Assembly: GCF_003610455.1 (NCBI RefSeq)
Contig: NZ_RAQK01000002.1
Span: 620,001 to 684,000, forward strand
Length of the DNA: 64,000 bases
Direction: 5' to 3'
Source of the DNA: Sulfitobacter guttiformis
GTDB taxonomy: Bacteria > Pseudomonadota > Alphaproteobacteria > Rhodobacterales > Rhodobacteraceae
The position numbers and the translations under genes are program-made. This document shows positions 9,191-18,705 of the stretch, piece by piece (positions within the stretch are counted from its first letter, which is position 1; each line of letters starts with the position of its first letter). Below the pieces are notes generated by a model, which saw only the letters and a list, made by a program, of their open reading frames with translations, searched no databases and was not told where the DNA came from.

Positions 9191-10003
9191 TTAGTCTTCC
9201 CACGGTCCCAGCATATGGTTCATCGACATCGAGGGCTGGTCACACCCTGCCTCACCGACAATGCGAGCTGGAATCCCCGCCACTGTCTTGCACGGAGGCA
9301 CGTCCTCCAGCACGACAGAGCCTGCGGCGATTCGGCTACAGTGACCAATGCGGATGTTACCAAGCACCTTTGCACCGGCACCGATCAATACCCCGTCCCC
9401 GATCTTCGGGTGGCGGTCTTCCTCTTCCTTGCCCGTTCCGCCTAACGTCACAGAATGCAGCATTGAGACGTTATCGCCCACAACAGCAGTTTCCCCGATG
9501 ACGATGGAATGGGCGTGGTCGATCATGATGCCTTTGCCGATGCGCGCACCTGGATGGATATCCACACCGAAAATTTCGGAAATCCGCATCTGGAAGAAAT
9601 ACGCAAGGTCGCGTTGGCCTTTTTTCCACAGGTAATGGCCTACGCGATATGCCTGAACAGCATGATACCCCTTGAAATATAAAATCGGCTGCAACAAACG
9701 GTGGCAAGCGGGATCACGATCAAAGATCGCCACCAGATCAGCGCGCGCCGCCTCGACCAGCATCGGATCATCGCTATATGCCTGCTCCACGACCTCGCGC
9801 ACGACCATCATCGACATCTCGTTCGATGCGAGCTTGGCCGCGATGCGGTATGAGAGCGCTTTGTCCATCGATGCATGGTGCAGAATTGTGGCGTGTACAA
9901 ACCCGCCGACCAGCGGCTCTTTGGCCACAGCGTTTTCCGCGTCACGCTTGATCTGGTCCCAAACCGGATCCACGGTAGTCAATTTTTTCTGCGGGCTGGC
10001 CAT
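9191..10003 (-). CDS. cysE: Serine O-acetyltransferase
   Basis: 270 aa from ATG at 10003 (MASPQKK), preceded by AAGGAG at good spacing. The open frame continues upstream to 10126, but that part has no ribosome site and atypical composition. The enzyme makes O-acetylserine from serine and acetyl-CoA for cysteine synthesis. An N-terminal helical SATase domain (about 10-110) precedes a left-handed beta-helix of hexapeptide repeats with DIHPGARIGKGIMIDHAHSI, GETAVVGDNVSML and GDGVLIGAGAKVLGNI. The catalytic His lies in DHAHSIVIGE. It is monocistronic. Confidence 0.95.
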   Translation of the reverse strand: MASPQKKLTTVDPVWDQIKRDAENAVAKEPLVGGFVHATILHHASMDKALSYRIAAKLASNEMSMMVVREVVEQAYSDDPMLVEAARADLVAIFDRDPACHRLLQPILYFKGYHAVQAYRVGHYLWKKGQRDLAYFFQMRISEIFGVDIHPGARIGKGIMIDHAHSIVIGETAVVGDNVSMLHSVTLGGTGKEEEDRHPKIGDGVLIGAGAKVLGNIRIGHCSRIAAGSVVLEDVPPCKTVAGIPARIVGEAGCDQPSMSMNHMLGPWED

Positions 10004-10031
10004 CGGGGAGGCTCCTTCTAAACATCTGGCT

Positions 10032-10373
10032 CTAGTATCTAACACAGATGCGCTTCTTGCAAACCCGTTGTCCCGCACAAGTTTTTGTTCCAAGGCTCCG
10101 ACGTAGTGCAAGCACCTTAAGAACAATCACCAAACAGTCCTGAAATTCGGGCGATGTTTTAAGGCTATCGTCTGATTGAAGATGCCTTTTCGCTGCTGCA
10201 CACAAACTCCCGTCACCCCAATGCGGATGCAACTTCGACAGTCTCTTTACGTATTTATCTGCGACATGAGCCCGCCACAAAAGATGCATTCCGAATGAAA
10301 GGCGATCAGCCTGCGGAACAGCCTGCACCGCCCGGGCAGCATGAACCAGATCCGACAGGCCAACTGCACGCAT
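10032..10373 (-). CDS. Small DUF7742-type protein at the end of the GTA cluster
   Basis: 113 aa. Its ATG overlaps the stop of GTA g15 as TAATG, so it should be translated by coupling to the GTA operon. The sequence has MRAVGLSDLVHAARA, then a Leu/Arg helix, then KLHPHWGDGSLCAAA. I recall this pattern as the DUF7742-like protein that often follows g15 in Rhodobacteraceae. Function is unknown. The C-terminal third (KTCAGQRVCKKRICVRY) is basic and less convincing, so the protein may be poorly conserved there. Confidence 0.65.
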   Translation of the reverse strand: MRAVGLSDLVHAARAVQAVPQADRLSFGMHLLWRAHVADKYVKRLSKLHPHWGDGSLCAAAKRHLQSDDSLKTSPEFQDCLVIVLKVLALRRSLGTKTCAGQRVCKKRICVRY

Positions 10374-13300
10374 TACACATCAACCTCGATCCGTTGAGCC
10401 AATCCTTCACCGTATGTCGCCGATATTTGTGCAACCTCGATCACAAACGGTGCCACCGCGCCGTCCGCCGCCTGTGTTCCTGCGCTATAATCAAAAACGG
10501 GAGCAGAGAGCATTTGCGTGCGCAACACTACTCCATCCTTAAGAATGCGAAGGACATATGCCTCACTCTCTTCGCCCAGCGGAACCTCCGGCGTGTCCCA
10601 GCCATCCCCGTCGATCCTTGTCCGTCTGATCCAGTTTAACGCCAGCGCACCATTCACCTTTCGCACCGCTGATAGATGTGCAGGTGCATAAGGCCGCATG
10701 CCATTTCCGTTAAACGCCCGCTCAAACTGGCGAAAAGACGGATCGCTCAGGGGTCTCTGGGCAGGACCTATGCGGTAGTTCTGGACGACACCGCGCAAAT
10801 TACGGCTCAGATCAATTTGCTGTGGCACGGAATTGAGCAGGACAAACTGCGACCCTATGGGCCAGATATCGGGTATCAAGCCGTCAGATCCCGCCTGGCC
10901 GCGTATTCGGTGGCTCAGCAAATAGGTCATTGGCCCGATCAATTGGGCCTCCTTGAACTGGAACAACTCCCAATTGTCAGAGCTCCCGTCGCCAATCGCG
11001 GCAAGGTTGGCACCACTAAGAAGCGCATCCTCGCCCACCGTCTCTAGTTGGCCGCTAATCAGCTGTACTTCCAACGCAGCACCACGGTCGATGAGACCCG
11101 CACAGCCACGGTGCATCAAAGATCTCGTCGTACCGATGATTGACCGGATCGGTAGTATTGTGTTGATGCCATAATTCTGGTCGGTGAGGCTGGAATAAAG
11201 CGCGACACTACCGGGCCAAGGGTTCGCACTGGCAGCAACATGCGGCGCATGATGCACTTCATCTCCGGTCATAAGCGGGAGGTCTAAAAACAGTGGGTAA
11301 ACCGGCACCGGTGCCACAAATGATTGCAATCCCACAAGCTCGTCCGGCAAAGGCGACGATTCATAAATCTCGGGATCAATACGCATCGCTTCGATCTGCT
11401 GGAATTGCGCCTGATCTACACGGTCCACACGGTAAAGCGATGCCCCCTCTCCCTGCTCTGCGGGCAAGGACACGATATCGCCCGCGCGTACTGCCATGCG
11501 CGATGGCGGTAGCGCAAACTGAACCGTCTCACGGGCAATGCGCGCCTCGTTGAGCCAGCGCTCCGCCACTTGGCGACCCTCCGCACGGGTAAGTAGCATA
11601 CTAAACTCGCTGGCGGCCACGGCATGGGTTTCCTCATCCGGTAGCACCGCCTCCTCCGAGATCACATCGTAGCTCGCATCCGCCTGAATAAACCTAAGCC
11701 TCACCCGTCCTGACAGGGTCGCTTCTGCCTCGCGCACCTGGACGGTGGTTGCGTCCAGATCGGGACTAACTGCGAAATTGCTGGAATCAAGTGCCGTCGG
11801 GCGCAAACCATCTCGCATCCTGAACGTCAAAACTCCGTCACGCTCCACCGCATCAAACCCGAAGCGCAACATCAGCGGTTGCAACGCAGCGCGCGCATCG
11901 CCGACATCCGTCACACCGTAGCCCCGCACCAATCCATAGAGCGCCTCAACGTCAAATACGCTCACTCCAGACCGGTCACAAATCTCGGCGACAACAGACG
12001 CAAGGCTGCGCGAAGAGGTTCGTCCGTTCAGCCAATGACCACGCGCATAATTGCTGCCGTCACTCCATAAATCGCGACCGTTGGGAAAGAACGGATAGGG
12101 CCGCACATCCCACGCCCAGACAAAGGCACGACGCATATCGATCATCGGCCCTTCATATTCCAAACCCTGTGGATTGTTCTCCGCTTGCGTCCAGTAATCG
12201 ATCATCGCGCGCAAATACTGCATCTGGATTAGGTCGTCGCGACCTCCATTGGAATATTGCGGCAGGCTGCTCTCGGAGGATTTGAGATCCAGAAACTTGT
12301 TTGGCTGGTTGGTACCCTTATCAATCGCGGCACATCCGTATTCAGTAAACCAAACCGGCTTGTGTCCGGGCAACCATCCGCTCGGCTCATTGCTACGAAC
12401 CCCGTCGATGCGGTCATAATGCAGGTTCCCCCACCAGTTGCGAATATCCTTATAGCGGTAGATCCACGCCTCGTCGTGCGCCCCGTCGGTGATGGGGGTG
12501 CGAATTTGGGCCTCCCGTTCTTCAGCGGAACCATAATACCAGTCGAACCCCTCACCACCCTCTATGTTGGATTGCAGGTAGCGCAGGTTATAAATGTCAT
12601 CCCAGACCTGTGCGTCCGCGTGGTCCACACCATCACGCCAATCAGACAAAGGCATATAATTATCGATGCCGATGAAATCGATCTGCGGATCAGCCCAAAG
12701 AGGATCGAGGTGGAAGAGGCGATCCCCTGTGCCGTCCTGTGGCTGATAGCCAAAATACTCGCTCCAGTCCGCCGCGTAGCTGATTTTGGTCTCAGGCCCG
12801 ACAAGTGCGCGCACTTGCGCCGCCAGCGCGATGAACGCCTGCACCGCAGGAAAGCTGTTTCGGGCACTCCGTATCTGCGTAAGCCCACGCATCTCAGAAC
12901 CGATACAAAATGCATCAACACCGCCCGCCGCTTTGCACAAAGCGGCGTAGTGCAGGATAAAGCGCGACAGCGACCACTCCTGCGGGCCGGTGTAGGTGAC
13001 AGTGCCGTTCGAGACACTGAAATCCGCTGCCTCAACTGTGCCGAAAAAAGCAGCGACTTCGTCAGCCGCTTCAGGCGTGGTGTCGGTCGAACCTTCCTGA
13101 CCGGGCGCGCGATCTAGGGTAATGCGGCCTCTCCATGGCAGGGCCGGCTGACCTTGCGCACCCGAGTACGGGTCGGGAAGCGTATTGCCCTCGGTCTGGT
13201 CCATAAGGATGAAAGGATAGAACATTACCGCTTTACCAGCTTCGTTCATCGCCCTTATCGCTTCGATCACGGCGGTATCTGCTGGCGTACCGCCATAGAT

Positions 13301-14305
13301 GGGACGGTCATCTGCGCCGCGCGCAATGACTCGCGCTAACCGCCGCGACACTCCCGCGACACGCCAAGGCATCTCCTCACCGTCAATCGCCGCGTCCTCG
13401 ACCTTGGGTGCGACCTCGCATCTACCCGCGCGCAGATCGGACCCGAACCACGATACCACCAGCGAGGCGGCCTTCAACTCCGGCAGCTCTTCATTGAGCG
13501 CCTCTAATGAGGTCGTGAAATCCGTTTTCCCGGATGGTGAATTGATGTTGGCACTCCAACGTGCCTGACCACCACCGACATAACTCACTGGTGTGGTTGC
13601 CAGCGCGTATTCACCCGTACCAGGGATCAGCGCGACACCTTCCACACCGTAGGTGAGGGCGTGGGTCGCGCCCGCGGCCCCCCGCTGCTCGGGGCGGATC
13701 ACTTCGAACGTGAACTGCGGGACACGATTCCCGAATTGTTGTAGCCCCAGCGCTTCCATAACGACATACGCGGTGCCACGATAGGCAGGAACCATCCCCG
13801 CCCCTTCAACCGCCTCCATGAGGGGATCAGGCTGCTGGTCCCTGCTACCGGTGTAAACTCTCATGTTCAGGTCATCGGAAGAAATTTCCTCACCGTCCGC
13901 CCAAATTCGCCCCACACGAATGATCTCTCCCTCGCACAGCGCGATCGCCATATTCACTGAGTAACTGTATTGGGTGGTCTGTGGTTGCGGCGCGCCACCT
14001 TTGCCGCCACCGGTCGTTGTGCTTACCTCTTCGAAATCCGAGGCCCAGATCACCTGCCCGCCAAGACGCAACCGCCCGTACAACTGGTTGACAGGATCAC
14101 CCTCCCCCGCACCGGTCAGACGAAAACGGTCGACTCGCCCCGTCTCTACAGCTTGCCCGCCGCCACCCAGAATGCGTTGGTCCACCACACGGCCCAGCGT
14201 GGCCCCCACCGCGCGCCCCACCGCAACCGAAGACAGGCCCGCCAGCGTTCCCCCGATCGAGCCACCAACCGCCGCGCCCGCTGCTGAAAATATTATCGTC
14301 GCCAT
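10373..14305 (-). CDS. GTA g15: host-specificity / tail-tip protein with glycosidase-like domain
   Basis: 1310 aa, the largest gene of the cluster. The Gly/Ala-rich N-terminus (IIFSAAGAAVGGSIGG) is followed by the baseplate part. A central TIM-barrel glycoside-hydrolase-like domain (about 430-760) contains FCIGSEMRGLTQIR, WSEYFGYQPQDG, FIGIDNYMPLSDW and PVWFTEYGCAAID. A phage-tail-3 type region and a long beta-rich C-terminus follow. In RcGTA this protein forms the distal tail fibre/tip that contacts the recipient envelope; the glycosidase-like domain is proposed to act on capsule or wall. The frame is intact. Confidence 0.93.
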   Translation of the reverse strand: MATIIFSAAGAAVGGSIGGTLAGLSSVAVGRAVGATLGRVVDQRILGGGGQAVETGRVDRFRLTGAGEGDPVNQLYGRLRLGGQVIWASDFEEVSTTTGGGKGGAPQPQTTQYSYSVNMAIALCEGEIIRVGRIWADGEEISSDDLNMRVYTGSRDQQPDPLMEAVEGAGMVPAYRGTAYVVMEALGLQQFGNRVPQFTFEVIRPEQRGAAGATHALTYGVEGVALIPGTGEYALATTPVSYVGGGQARWSANINSPSGKTDFTTSLEALNEELPELKAASLVVSWFGSDLRAGRCEVAPKVEDAAIDGEEMPWRVAGVSRRLARVIARGADDRPIYGGTPADTAVIEAIRAMNEAGKAVMFYPFILMDQTEGNTLPDPYSGAQGQPALPWRGRITLDRAPGQEGSTDTTPEAADEVAAFFGTVEAADFSVSNGTVTYTGPQEWSLSRFILHYAALCKAAGGVDAFCIGSEMRGLTQIRSARNSFPAVQAFIALAAQVRALVGPETKISYAADWSEYFGYQPQDGTGDRLFHLDPLWADPQIDFIGIDNYMPLSDWRDGVDHADAQVWDDIYNLRYLQSNIEGGEGFDWYYGSAEEREAQIRTPITDGAHDEAWIYRYKDIRNWWGNLHYDRIDGVRSNEPSGWLPGHKPVWFTEYGCAAIDKGTNQPNKFLDLKSSESSLPQYSNGGRDDLIQMQYLRAMIDYWTQAENNPQGLEYEGPMIDMRRAFVWAWDVRPYPFFPNGRDLWSDGSNYARGHWLNGRTSSRSLASVVAEICDRSGVSVFDVEALYGLVRGYGVTDVGDARAALQPLMLRFGFDAVERDGVLTFRMRDGLRPTALDSSNFAVSPDLDATTVQVREAEATLSGRVRLRFIQADASYDVISEEAVLPDEETHAVAASEFSMLLTRAEGRQVAERWLNEARIARETVQFALPPSRMAVRAGDIVSLPAEQGEGASLYRVDRVDQAQFQQIEAMRIDPEIYESSPLPDELVGLQSFVAPVPVYPLFLDLPLMTGDEVHHAPHVAASANPWPGSVALYSSLTDQNYGINTILPIRSIIGTTRSLMHRGCAGLIDRGAALEVQLISGQLETVGEDALLSGANLAAIGDGSSDNWELFQFKEAQLIGPMTYLLSHRIRGQAGSDGLIPDIWPIGSQFVLLNSVPQQIDLSRNLRGVVQNYRIGPAQRPLSDPSFRQFERAFNGNGMRPYAPAHLSAVRKVNGALALNWIRRTRIDGDGWDTPEVPLGEESEAYVLRILKDGVVLRTQMLSAPVFDYSAGTQAADGAVAPFVIEVAQISATYGEGLAQRIEVDV

Positions 14306-14745
14306 CAGAGTATCTCCTCGGGAAATTCAAAACACGCCACCACACGGCAACGCCACGGCGCCGACAGCGCGTTCTCGACCACACCGTGACGCGAATATGC
14401 ATGGATAAAGCGGGCATCACTGCCTTCATGGGACATGATGCCAAGATGCTTGGCCACAGCCCCCTGACGCATCCTGAACAGCAGGACGTCACCGGCAACC
14501 GCCTGCGCCGGTTCCTTTGGGCGCAGATGTCTCAATGCTGCGTCCCACAAACGCTCTTCGCCCTGTGGCTCGGACCAGTCCATAGAATAGGCGGGTACGG
14601 CCTCCGGCTCCTGCCCGTAAACTTCCCGCCAGACACCGCGCACGAGACCCAGACAATCACAACCCGCTGCGCGAACCGCAGATTGATGCACATAAGGCGT
14701 CCCGATCCAGTCTCGCGCTGCAACGACGATGCGCGCCCCGCTCAC
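14305..14745 (-). CDS. GTA g14: NlpC/P60-family cell-wall peptidase
   Basis: 146 aa. The N-terminal active-site region is GCDCLGLVRGVW (nucleophile C31), and the likely catalytic His lies in HLGIMSH or FIHAYSRHG. NlpC/P60 enzymes cleave murein stem peptides. In RcGTA g14 sits in the baseplate and is thought to open the recipient wall for DNA entry. Start and stop overlap its neighbours (TGATG with g15, ATGA-type with g13). Confidence 0.92.
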   Translation of the reverse strand: MSGARIVVAARDWIGTPYVHQSAVRAAGCDCLGLVRGVWREVYGQEPEAVPAYSMDWSEPQGEERLWDAALRHLRPKEPAQAVAGDVLLFRMRQGAVAKHLGIMSHEGSDARFIHAYSRHGVVENALSAPWRCRVVACFEFPEEIL

Positions 14746-15632
14746 CTGCGTGATCCCCCGCTGTTGACATTGCTGCTACTTGGCACACTCACCACCCAGT
14801 CTTCGCCGGGCAGATCCGGAAACCCCTGAAAATTGGCGAAGTTATTAAATTTTAGACGACAGGTCTCCACGCGCTTGTCGCACCCCGCCACCAATCGAAT
14901 CTGCATTCCTGATTGAACGGAACCGCGAATAGGTTGCCACAGCTCGATCACCCGCGCCGTACCAATGATGCGGTCGCTTTTGATCCCCCCCCACAACCCA
15001 GTTGCAGGACCGTCCAACATCTCCAGGCGGCCGCGTGTAAACCAATCCGTATCGTACGACAGGAAATCCTCCCAAACGAAGCGCCGTGCATCAGTCACCG
15101 TCTGAACGGGCAAAGCCTGCGCATAGCCCTCCTGCGTCAGTTTGAACCGGCATGTCCGATCCCCCAGCACCGCCGAGCACGGCTTTTGATAGACGCGCCC
15201 CAACGGGCGGTTAAGTGCCTCCGTCAATCCGCGCAATTCTGCACGAAATCCGCCACCAGCCCGTGTCAACTCACCCAGATGTCCACGAAAATTCAACCAG
15301 TGCTGCGATGTATCGGCCCAATTGACCAACCATGCCTGTATCTGCGCTCCATCAAATCGCCCTTGCTCGATCTCGTCCTCGCGCAGGCTCACATCCGACA
15401 ACGCGCCCAAGGCTTCGGTGTTGTCCACAGACAGCCCCGTTGACTGCGCCAACGCCAGCGCACTCAACCCCGCATCGGCACGAAATTCAAATCCCGCAAA
15501 CCGCAGTGGCAAATCATGATCTGTGAAGGCAAAGACCACCCCGTCCTTGCGCGTGATCGCCCATGCATGACAAACTGTGGTCAGTCCGCCTTTAAGGTGC
15601 GCCTCCAGTCCCGCATTGAACTCCCCGCTCAT
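14742..15632 (-). CDS. GTA g13: DUF2163 / phage BR0599-type baseplate hub protein
   Basis: 296 aa. An N-terminal DUF2163 region (about 1-160) precedes a C-terminal BR0599-like domain. Four cysteines (YQKPCS, DRTCRF, VAGCDK, VETCRL) are placed as in tail-tip proteins of the lambda gpL type, which bind an iron-sulfur cluster. Iron-sulfur binding here is inferred from that pattern. It overlaps g14 and g12 by four bases each. Confidence 0.92.
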   Translation of the reverse strand: MSGEFNAGLEAHLKGGLTTVCHAWAITRKDGVVFAFTDHDLPLRFAGFEFRADAGLSALALAQSTGLSVDNTEALGALSDVSLREDEIEQGRFDGAQIQAWLVNWADTSQHWLNFRGHLGELTRAGGGFRAELRGLTEALNRPLGRVYQKPCSAVLGDRTCRFKLTQEGYAQALPVQTVTDARRFVWEDFLSYDTDWFTRGRLEMLDGPATGLWGGIKSDRIIGTARVIELWQPIRGSVQSGMQIRLVAGCDKRVETCRLKFNNFANFQGFPDLPGEDWVVSVPSSSNVNSGGSRR

Positions 15633-16261
15633 ACCCGAACCTCGCGCACCGGCACGTCTGGCACCTGCCCTGCGTTGAAGCTCGCGATATTTGTCAGCAG
15701 GCTGTCACTGTCAAACCGCACTGGCACATCGAATTCATAGCCCGCGAAAACCCGTGTATCGGGGTCAGGCGCGTGCTTGAACGTGATTACGCCAGTCGTC
15801 TCGTCAACCTCGTAATCGACCGTTTCAATCTTGTCGTCCTGCTCGACAGCCACCAGCACGCTGCCCTTCACCGGCTTGGTAATAGGCCGCTCATACACAT
15901 GCCCCCCGGACCGGTAGGTCTTTGTGATCTGAAAACGGGCAGTGATGCCATCACCGAGTGCAATTTGCTGGTCCTGACGGTTGATCGCTACCGAAGGCTT
16001 GCCTGATTTATAGTCCGACCAGTCTTTCCAGCGAAATCCGTACATCTGCCCATAGCGCGCCTCGTAAAATGCTATAACCTCTTCGACATCATCGAGCGAG
16101 CGCAGTCCAAGCCCCGCATCATAGACACGCCGCGAATGGGCCCAAGGCGTGTTTCGCTCCTCGAAACCGTTAGCCAATGTCACTACGTCCACCCGTCGCT
16201 GCGGACCACCCAATGCACCAAAGCTCAGATCGCTCGGGAATTGTACTTCGTGAAAACTCAT
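15629..16261 (-). CDS. GTA g12: DUF2460 distal tail protein
   Basis: 210 aa. Motifs typical of DUF2460 are FHEVQFPSDLSFGALGGPQR at the N-terminus, AFYEARYGQMYGFRWKDW, and AGYEFDVPVRFDSD near the end. In RcGTA this protein forms the ring that joins the tail tube to the baseplate. It starts 16 bases after g11 and overlaps g13 by four bases. Confidence 0.92.
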   Translation of the reverse strand: MSFHEVQFPSDLSFGALGGPQRRVDVVTLANGFEERNTPWAHSRRVYDAGLGLRSLDDVEEVIAFYEARYGQMYGFRWKDWSDYKSGKPSVAINRQDQQIALGDGITARFQITKTYRSGGHVYERPITKPVKGSVLVAVEQDDKIETVDYEVDETTGVITFKHAPDPDTRVFAGYEFDVPVRFDSDSLLTNIASFNAGQVPDVPVREVRV

Positions 16262-16277
16262 CGCTGCTCCCCCTCTT

Positions 16278-16943
16278 TTACCGATTTTTCTGGCCAGCGC
16301 TCAGCGCACGGCTCATCTGTGCTGCGATCTGGCCGCGCGAACGCTGGAAACCCGCAACATCAGGCGTGGTAATATTCATCACCACCGTTGCGGCACCACC
16401 GCCCCCACTGCCTGCGCGCACGCCCAACTTGCCATCCGGCCCGCGTGCCAACGGCATGATCGCCTCCGGTCCGGCCTCGCCCATAACGCCCATGCCGCCT
16501 CGCATGCCGAAATGGGTTGCCTGTGACACAACTCCGCCATCCGCAAACGGCATGACACGCCCCGCACTGAACGGCGCACCGTTGGCAAAAGGCAAAATCC
16601 CCTGCACCAAACTGCCAATTCCTTGGGTCAATAATCCGCCGAAATGATCCGTCACCGGCCTGATGGCAGCATTGTAGGCGCTGTTTGATAATGACTGCGC
16701 TACTGAACTCAACGCGTCCGACAGTTTCATGCCGTCGAATACCACACCATCAAAAGCCTTTCGCAAACCGCGGCTCAACCCTTTTTCCAAGGTCGCGACA
16801 TCCTTACCTGTCGCTGCCAGCGATGTGCTCATCCGCCGTAGCTCGCTGTCGAACCCGGACACCAGCACACCCGTCTGCGCCAGCGTCTGGTTAAGCGTTT
16901 GAGCATCACTTGCCAGATCGTCGAAACTTTCATCTGTCATCAT
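16278..16943 (-). CDS. GTA g11: short tail tape-measure protein
   Basis: 221 aa. The N-terminal half is helical (LNQTLAQTGVLVSGFDSELRR). The second half is Gly-rich (FADGGVVSQATHFGMRGGMG, GEAGPEAIMPLARGPDGKLG), the usual end of tape-measure proteins. The small size fits the short GTA tail. It overlaps g10.1 by 14 bases. Confidence 0.9.
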   Translation of the reverse strand: MMTDESFDDLASDAQTLNQTLAQTGVLVSGFDSELRRMSTSLAATGKDVATLEKGLSRGLRKAFDGVVFDGMKLSDALSSVAQSLSNSAYNAAIRPVTDHFGGLLTQGIGSLVQGILPFANGAPFSAGRVMPFADGGVVSQATHFGMRGGMGVMGEAGPEAIMPLARGPDGKLGVRAGSGGGGAATVVMNITTPDVAGFQRSRGQIAAQMSRALSAGQKNR

Positions 16944-17151
16944 CTTGATCCTTTATCTTGTCCGGATAGGCGGCCATCAACGCCGCCAGACCTTCGCTCA
17001 ACATCGGGCTAGTGCCTGCCTTTGCTCCCAGCATCACCTGCAATTCCGCAGGCGTTAGCGCCCAGAAAACATCCGGCGTAAGGCCCAGCCCGTGCAATCC
17101 CGCCCGCATAAGCGCGGGCCAGTCAAACCCGCTGGCAACGACCCACTTCAT
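16930..17151 (-). CDS. GTA g10.1: small tail assembly chaperone (Rcc01693-like)
   Basis: 73 aa. The sequence includes FDWPALMRAGLHGLGLTPDVFW and LTPAELQVMLG, a pattern known from small phage tail assembly chaperones of GTA clusters. It lies between g10 (four-base overlap) and the tape-measure gene, the standard place for tail chaperones. Confidence 0.85.
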   Translation of the reverse strand: MKWVVASGFDWPALMRAGLHGLGLTPDVFWALTPAELQVMLGAKAGTSPMLSEGLAALMAAYPDKIKDQDDDR

Positions 17152-17462
17152 GCCTCCACCACAAACGCCCGCGCCAGTAACTCTGCCGCCGCTTGTGCCG
17201 CCCGCATCGGCCCGCCACCAATCTCGGCAGTTGCCAGCCTGTCAGGGTCCATTTGCACCCCGCCGCCCCGCAAGCCTGCGCACAGCAGGGCAAGGACATC
17301 TCGCGTGCTGAATGACGCCCCCTCGAACCTCTGCACCAGCGCCATCAGCGATGGCTCCGCGAGATCCTCCTCCAACTCGGCCAATGCCCCCAATGTCAGC
17401 CGCATTCTTTGGTGCTGGCCATCCACGACCAGCACCACTTCACCCCTCCAGCGGTTTTCCAT
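17148..17462 (-). CDS. GTA g10: gene transfer agent family tail protein
   Basis: 104 aa. MENRWRGEVVLVVDG and LTLGALAELEEDLAEPSLMA followed by VLALLCAGLRGGG match the GTA-gp10 family, which resembles tail chaperones of the GpG type. It directly follows the tail tube gene g9 and overlaps g10.1. Confidence 0.88.
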   Translation of the reverse strand: MENRWRGEVVLVVDGQHQRMRLTLGALAELEEDLAEPSLMALVQRFEGASFSTRDVLALLCAGLRGGGVQMDPDRLATAEIGGGPMRAAQAAAELLARAFVVEA

Positions 17463-17893
17463 TATTCTACAACCGCATCGACGTAAGGGATGAACTGCAA
17501 CTCACCCGCCGAAGCCAACGACAACTCGTATGTCGCCTCTCCGTTGAGCTGGCCCGCATATTCAAGGGAGGTCACTTGAAAAGGCCCCTCAACAATCCCG
17601 AATTGCGGAATAACGACCTGAAAATTTGGCGTTAGACCGTCAAAGAGAAGCTGACGCGCACGCTCGTCAGTGGCGGCATCGCGAAAAACCCCTGAACCGC
17701 TGATCGCAGCCGAGCGCACGCCGGCCCCTGCCAGCAACTCGCGCCAACCGCCCTCGCTATCGAGGGCCGTTACATCGACAGCTTCTGCATTGAAGCTGAT
17801 CCGCGTTGCGCGCAATCCCGCGATGGTTTCGTAATTCCCATCGGTGCTCATATCCACTTTGACCAAAAGATCCTTACCTGCTTGAACAGCCAT
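17462..17893 (-). CDS. GTA g9: major tail tube protein (TP901-1 type)
   Basis: 143 aa. AVQAGKDLLVKVD at the N-terminus, FNAEAVDVTALDSEGGWRELL, and FQVVIPQFGIVEGPFQVTSL match the TP901-1 major tail protein family. Subunits stack as hexamer rings to form the tail tube. It is preceded by 66 bases of non-coding sequence after g8. Confidence 0.93.
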   Translation of the reverse strand: MAVQAGKDLLVKVDMSTDGNYETIAGLRATRISFNAEAVDVTALDSEGGWRELLAGAGVRSAAISGSGVFRDAATDERARQLLFDGLTPNFQVVIPQFGIVEGPFQVTSLEYAGQLNGEATYELSLASAGELQFIPYVDAVVE

Positions 17894-17959
17894 TTTTATA
17901 CTCCTGAAGTTTGCCTTACGGCGTTGAGAATTTGTCTCGTCCGTTCGGGACGCTGAAGG

Positions 17960-18370
17960 TCAGCGATCCGACACACGCGCCCGAAACCGCAGATCTATCT
18001 GGCGAGCACTGGCCGCATCGATCCGGCGGGCCGATGCGCGCTCAAAACGTAACGAGACCAGCGCGCCCCGCGCCAGTTCCAGCTTCGCATCATGCAACGC
18101 ATCACTTACCGCCGCCGCCACTGCTTTCGCGCTCGCAAATCCGGGACTGGTCGTGATCACCGAAATGTTCAGAAAATGAACCGCCCCCGCGCCACTCCCG
18201 TCCGAGGCATCGCGCACTGTCTCCGAGCCCAAGCGCACATAGAGGTCAGGCACACCGCCAGCAGGGACCGCATCGTATATCGCCCCGCCCACCAAAGCTG
18301 TCAGCGCGACGTCCTCATTCAGCGCAGCGAATACCGCCGCCTGAAGCGCTCCTGAAACTGCATAGCTCAT
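17960..18370 (-). CDS. GTA g8: DUF3168 tail terminator
   Basis: 136 aa. MSYAVSGALQAAVFAALN, GGAIYDAVPAG, PDLYVRLGSETVRDASD and LNISVITTSPG fit DUF3168, the GTA tail-terminator ring between the head connector and the tail tube. It overlaps g7 by four bases. Confidence 0.92.
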   Translation of the reverse strand: MSYAVSGALQAAVFAALNEDVALTALVGGAIYDAVPAGGVPDLYVRLGSETVRDASDGSGAGAVHFLNISVITTSPGFASAKAVAAAVSDALHDAKLELARGALVSLRFERASARRIDAASARQIDLRFRARVSDR

Positions 18371-18705
18371 ACCACCTGCTCCTCTTGCACAGCGCAGGCC
18401 AGATAGCGCCCGTCTGGGTCGTGCTCTGCCACCGCCTCAATGGTAAAAATCCGGTCGCCGTCGCGAAAGCGCTGCTGTGCGGCCGGACGCTTGGTGCTGC
18501 CCGAAGGCGCTCCGCGCACAATCACGCGAAAACCCATGCGGCTGACAGGCGCGCCGCTTTGCGCTGTCTCCCGCCCGCTGCGCGGCGTCACTTGCGCCCA
18601 GACAGTGCCCAGTGGCACCCAGCCCTGCACGTACCCACCGGACCCGTCGCTCAAGACATCGGGCGCCTCCAACACCAGCTGACGGTTGAGACGCGGCGCG
18701 CTCAT
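18367..18705 (-). CDS. GTA g7: head-tail stopper (phage SPP1 gp16-like)
   Basis: 112 aa from ATG at 18705 (MSAPRLNRQLVLEAP), which overlaps the g6 stop as ATGA and has GGAGCGAAGG in front. The longer frame to 18780 lies wholly inside g6 and is rejected. GGYVQGWVPLGTVWAQVTPRSG and FRVIVRGAP are typical of head-tail adaptors of this family. Confidence 0.9.
   Translation of the reverse strand: MSAPRLNRQLVLEAPDVLSDGSGGYVQGWVPLGTVWAQVTPRSGRETAQSGAPVSRMGFRVIVRGAPSGSTKRPAAQQRFRDGDRIFTIEAVAEHDPDGRYLACAVQEEQVV

Noticed and set aside
12257..13117. 286-codon forward frame opposite GTA g15
   Set aside because: Mirror of the g15 codon pattern; no start signal and no family features.
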